Source: Synechococcus sp. ATX 2A4 (GTDB lineage Bacteria > Cyanobacteriota > Cyanobacteriia > PCC-6307 > Cyanobiaceae). From it: a stretch of 64,000 bases of DNA. Position numbers and translations under genes: made by a program. The notes beneath the pieces are model-generated. The model was not told where the DNA came from. It made no database searches and saw only the letters and a program-made list of their open reading frames with translations. Within the stretch, counting starts at the first letter, position 1, and every line of letters begins with the position of its first letter. This document shows, in pieces, positions 62,652 to 64,000 of this stretch. Location: assembly GCF_024346375.1 (NCBI RefSeq), contig NZ_JAGQCV010000005.1:124001-188000 (forward strand), given 5' to 3'.

Positions 62652-63221
62652 TTGGTTGCCGTCTCTGCCTTCGCTGCTGCCGCCGGCCTCGGGGAGGACG
62701 CCTGCCCTCGGGTGGCCGTGGTGATGGGCAGCGACTCTGACCTGCCCACCATGCAGCAGGCGGTGGCCGTGCTGGAGCAGTTCAAGGTGGCGGTGGAGGT
62801 GCGGGTGCTGTCCGCCCACCGCACGCCGCTGGAGATGGTGGCGTTCGCTGAAGCCGCCGCCGGCCGCGGGCTCAAGGTGATCATTGCCGGCGCAGGCGGT
62901 GCCGCGCACCTGCCCGGCATGGTGGCGGCGCTCACGCCTTTGCCGGTGATCGGCGTGCCGGTGCACAGCCGCGCCCTGTCTGGGGTGGATTCACTCCATT
63001 CGATCGTGCAGATGCCGGCCGGCATTCCGGTGGCCACCGTGGCGATCGGTGGCGGCACCAACGCCGGCCTGCTGGCGGTGCAGATCCTGGCCACCGCCGA
63101 TGCCGAGCTGGCGGGCCGTCTGCAAGAGCATCGCCGCGCCCTTCGCGACCAGGTCACCACCAAAGATCAACGTCTGCAGGAGCTGGGCAGCGCGGCCTAC
63201 CTGCAGGGCATGGGGAGCTGA
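62652..63221 (+). CDS. purE: 5-(Carboxyamino)imidazole ribonucleotide mutase
   Basis: 189 aa from a TTG at 62652. Class I PurE, which rearranges N5-CAIR to CAIR in purine synthesis. Motifs: [71 protein letters not shown], and [14 protein letters not shown]. The first 19 residues precede the conserved core and may start later. Coupled to the permease gene behind it (stop and next ATG adjoin). Confidence 0.96.
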   Translation: MVAVSAFAAAAGLGEDACPRVAVVMGSDSDLPTMQQAVAVLEQFKVAVEVRVLSAHRTPLEMVAFAEAAAGRGLKVIIAGAGGAAHLPGMVAALTPLPVIGVPVHSRALSGVDSLHSIVQMPAGIPVATVAIGGGTNAGLLAVQILATADAELAGRLQEHRRALRDQVTTKDQRLQELGSAAYLQGMGS

Positions 63222-64000
63222 ATGATGGCCGCACCATTCGCCGCGCTGCTGCCGATCTGGGTCCGCCTGGGGCTCACCTTGCCGTTGCTGGTGCTGAACG
63301 TGTTTGTGCTGCGCCAGGTGCTGGTGCCGCTGGCGCCCTTCCCCTCCCTGTTCCTGGGCGCCGCCCTGATCGCCTTTCTGCTCGACATCCCCAGCCGCTG
63401 GCTCACCCGCCGCGGCATGCCGCGCATGCTGGCGTTGTTGCTGGTGCTTGGCCTGGGGCTGGCGCTGCTGGTGCTGGCGAGCCTGTGGCTGCTGCCGCGG
63501 CTGGTGCAGCAGCTCGGCGATCTGCTCAATGCCCTGCCGGGCTGGCTGGCGCAGGGGCAGATGCTGCTCGACCAGACCCAGCTGTGGGCCGCTGCCCATG
63601 GCCTGCCCGCCGACTTCAGCACCTTCAGCAGCGAGCTGCTCACCGGTTCCACCAGGGTCGCCAGCCAGCTCAGCCAGCGCTTGCTGGGGCTGCTCGGCGC
63701 CACGCTCAACCTCACGATCAACACCTTGATCGTGGTGGTGCTGGCGATCTTCCTGCTGGTGGGCGGCGAGGCGATCCCCCGCGGCCTGGCCCGCTGGCTG
63801 CCCTCCGGCTGGCGGGCGATGGTGCTGAACACCCTGGCCACCACGTTCCGCGGCTACTTCGGCGGCCAGGTGGTGCTGGCCCTGATCCTCAGCGCCGCCC
63901 AGATCGTGGTGTTCACCCTGCTGGGGATTCCCTATGGCGTGCTGTTCGCCGTGGCGATCGGCTTCACCACCTTGATTCCCTATGCCAGCGCGCTCACGAT
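63222..64000 (+). CDS. AI-2E family transporter (3' end outside window)
   Basis: 259 codons of an incomplete gene starting at ATG 63222, behind a GGGGAG ribosome-binding site one base after the purE stop. The protein is strongly hydrophobic with the PerM/AI-2E layout: LVLRQVLVPLAPFPSLFLGAALIAFLLDIP near the N-terminus, LPRLVQQLGDLLNALPGWLAQ (extramembrane helices), LNLTINTLIVVVLAIFLLVGG, and FTLLGIPYGVLFAVAIGFTTLIP as the family hallmark. The transported substrate is uncertain; members include exporters of small molecules and Na+/H+ antiporters. Confidence 0.9.
   Translation, partial: MMAAPFAALLPIWVRLGLTLPLLVLNVFVLRQVLVPLAPFPSLFLGAALIAFLLDIPSRWLTRRGMPRMLALLLVLGLGLALLVLASLWLLPRLVQQLGDLLNALPGWLAQGQMLLDQTQLWAAAHGLPADFSTFSSELLTGSTRVASQLSQRLLGLLGATLNLTINTLIVVVLAIFLLVGGEAIPRGLARWLPSGWRAMVLNTLATTFRGYFGGQVVLALILSAAQIVVFTLLGIPYGVLFAVAIGFTTLIPYASALT

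Noticed and set aside
60895-62724. 609 aa plus-strand open frame across chlM and nagA
   Set aside because: It runs antisense to two well-supported enzymes and shows no domain of its own.

Overview
The window is a compact, visibly GC-rich bacterial chromosome segment from a cyanobacterium. The evidence is gene content: chlM (chlorophyll), ndhH in its cyanobacterial form, a phylloquinone set (menF, menA, menC, menE and a DHNA-CoA thioesterase), DUF3285, a Ycf29-like response regulator and a GrrA/GrrM/GrrP cassette. The HIP1 octamer GCGATCGC also recurs (for example at 255-262, 508-515 and 7091-7098). The style fits the Synechococcus/Cyanobium/Vulcanococcus group. That placement is inference from gene content; no 16S gene is present. 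I found no tRNA, rRNA, insertion sequence or CRISPR array.

Layout. 1-12.4 kb is housekeeping: the tail of a CobD-like aminotransferase, murG, two secreted proteins of unknown role, pgk, a UspA / RbgA / RluD row, a ClC channel with a tandem-ATPase ABC protein, and the RelA/SpoT stringent factor. 12.4-17.1 kb is an AT-richer accessory patch with 7-, 8- and 16-bp tandem repeats, an FkbM methyltransferase, an ankyrin protein, a macrodomain/PARG-like protein and a GNAT acetyltransferase. 17.2-23 kb carries selO, a DUF2062 gene, mnmE, a COQ4-like gene and nadC.

23.2-27.8 kb holds the most interesting system. A complete GrrP-GrrA-GrrM (radical-SAM cyclophane RiPP) cassette is followed convergently by a second COQ4-like gene in an operon with a SAM methyltransferase. 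The cassette is therefore bracketed by two COQ4-like paralogues with HDxxH-x11-E metal sites, although cyanobacteria do not make ubiquinone.

28-40 kb has argS, a SpeG-like acetyltransferase, an alkyltransferase-like protein, a HisC-type aminotransferase with an internal repeat, a cupin protein, a LuxR-type regulator, a multidomain GH9 cellulase, a frameshifted methyltransferase remnant, and gmd-fcl for GDP-fucose. 40.6-44.7 kb is a minus-strand row: prfB (with a programmed +1 frameshift), DUF3285, ybeY, dgkA, trpG/pabA and an MBL-fold protein. 44.7-51.8 kb has grxC-gshB and the phylloquinone cluster. 52-64 kb is again housekeeping: ndhH, rsmH, a cysteine desulfurase, a response regulator, a pseudouridine synthase with an unusual active site, chlM, nagA, purE and the start of an AI-2E-type permease.

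Genes overlap often, at tails (gshB/menF, DUF456/desulfurase) and at heads (ndhH/rsmH share a CATG; mnmE and DUF2062 overlap by 20 bp). Many starts are GTG or TTG, so several start calls are provisional.
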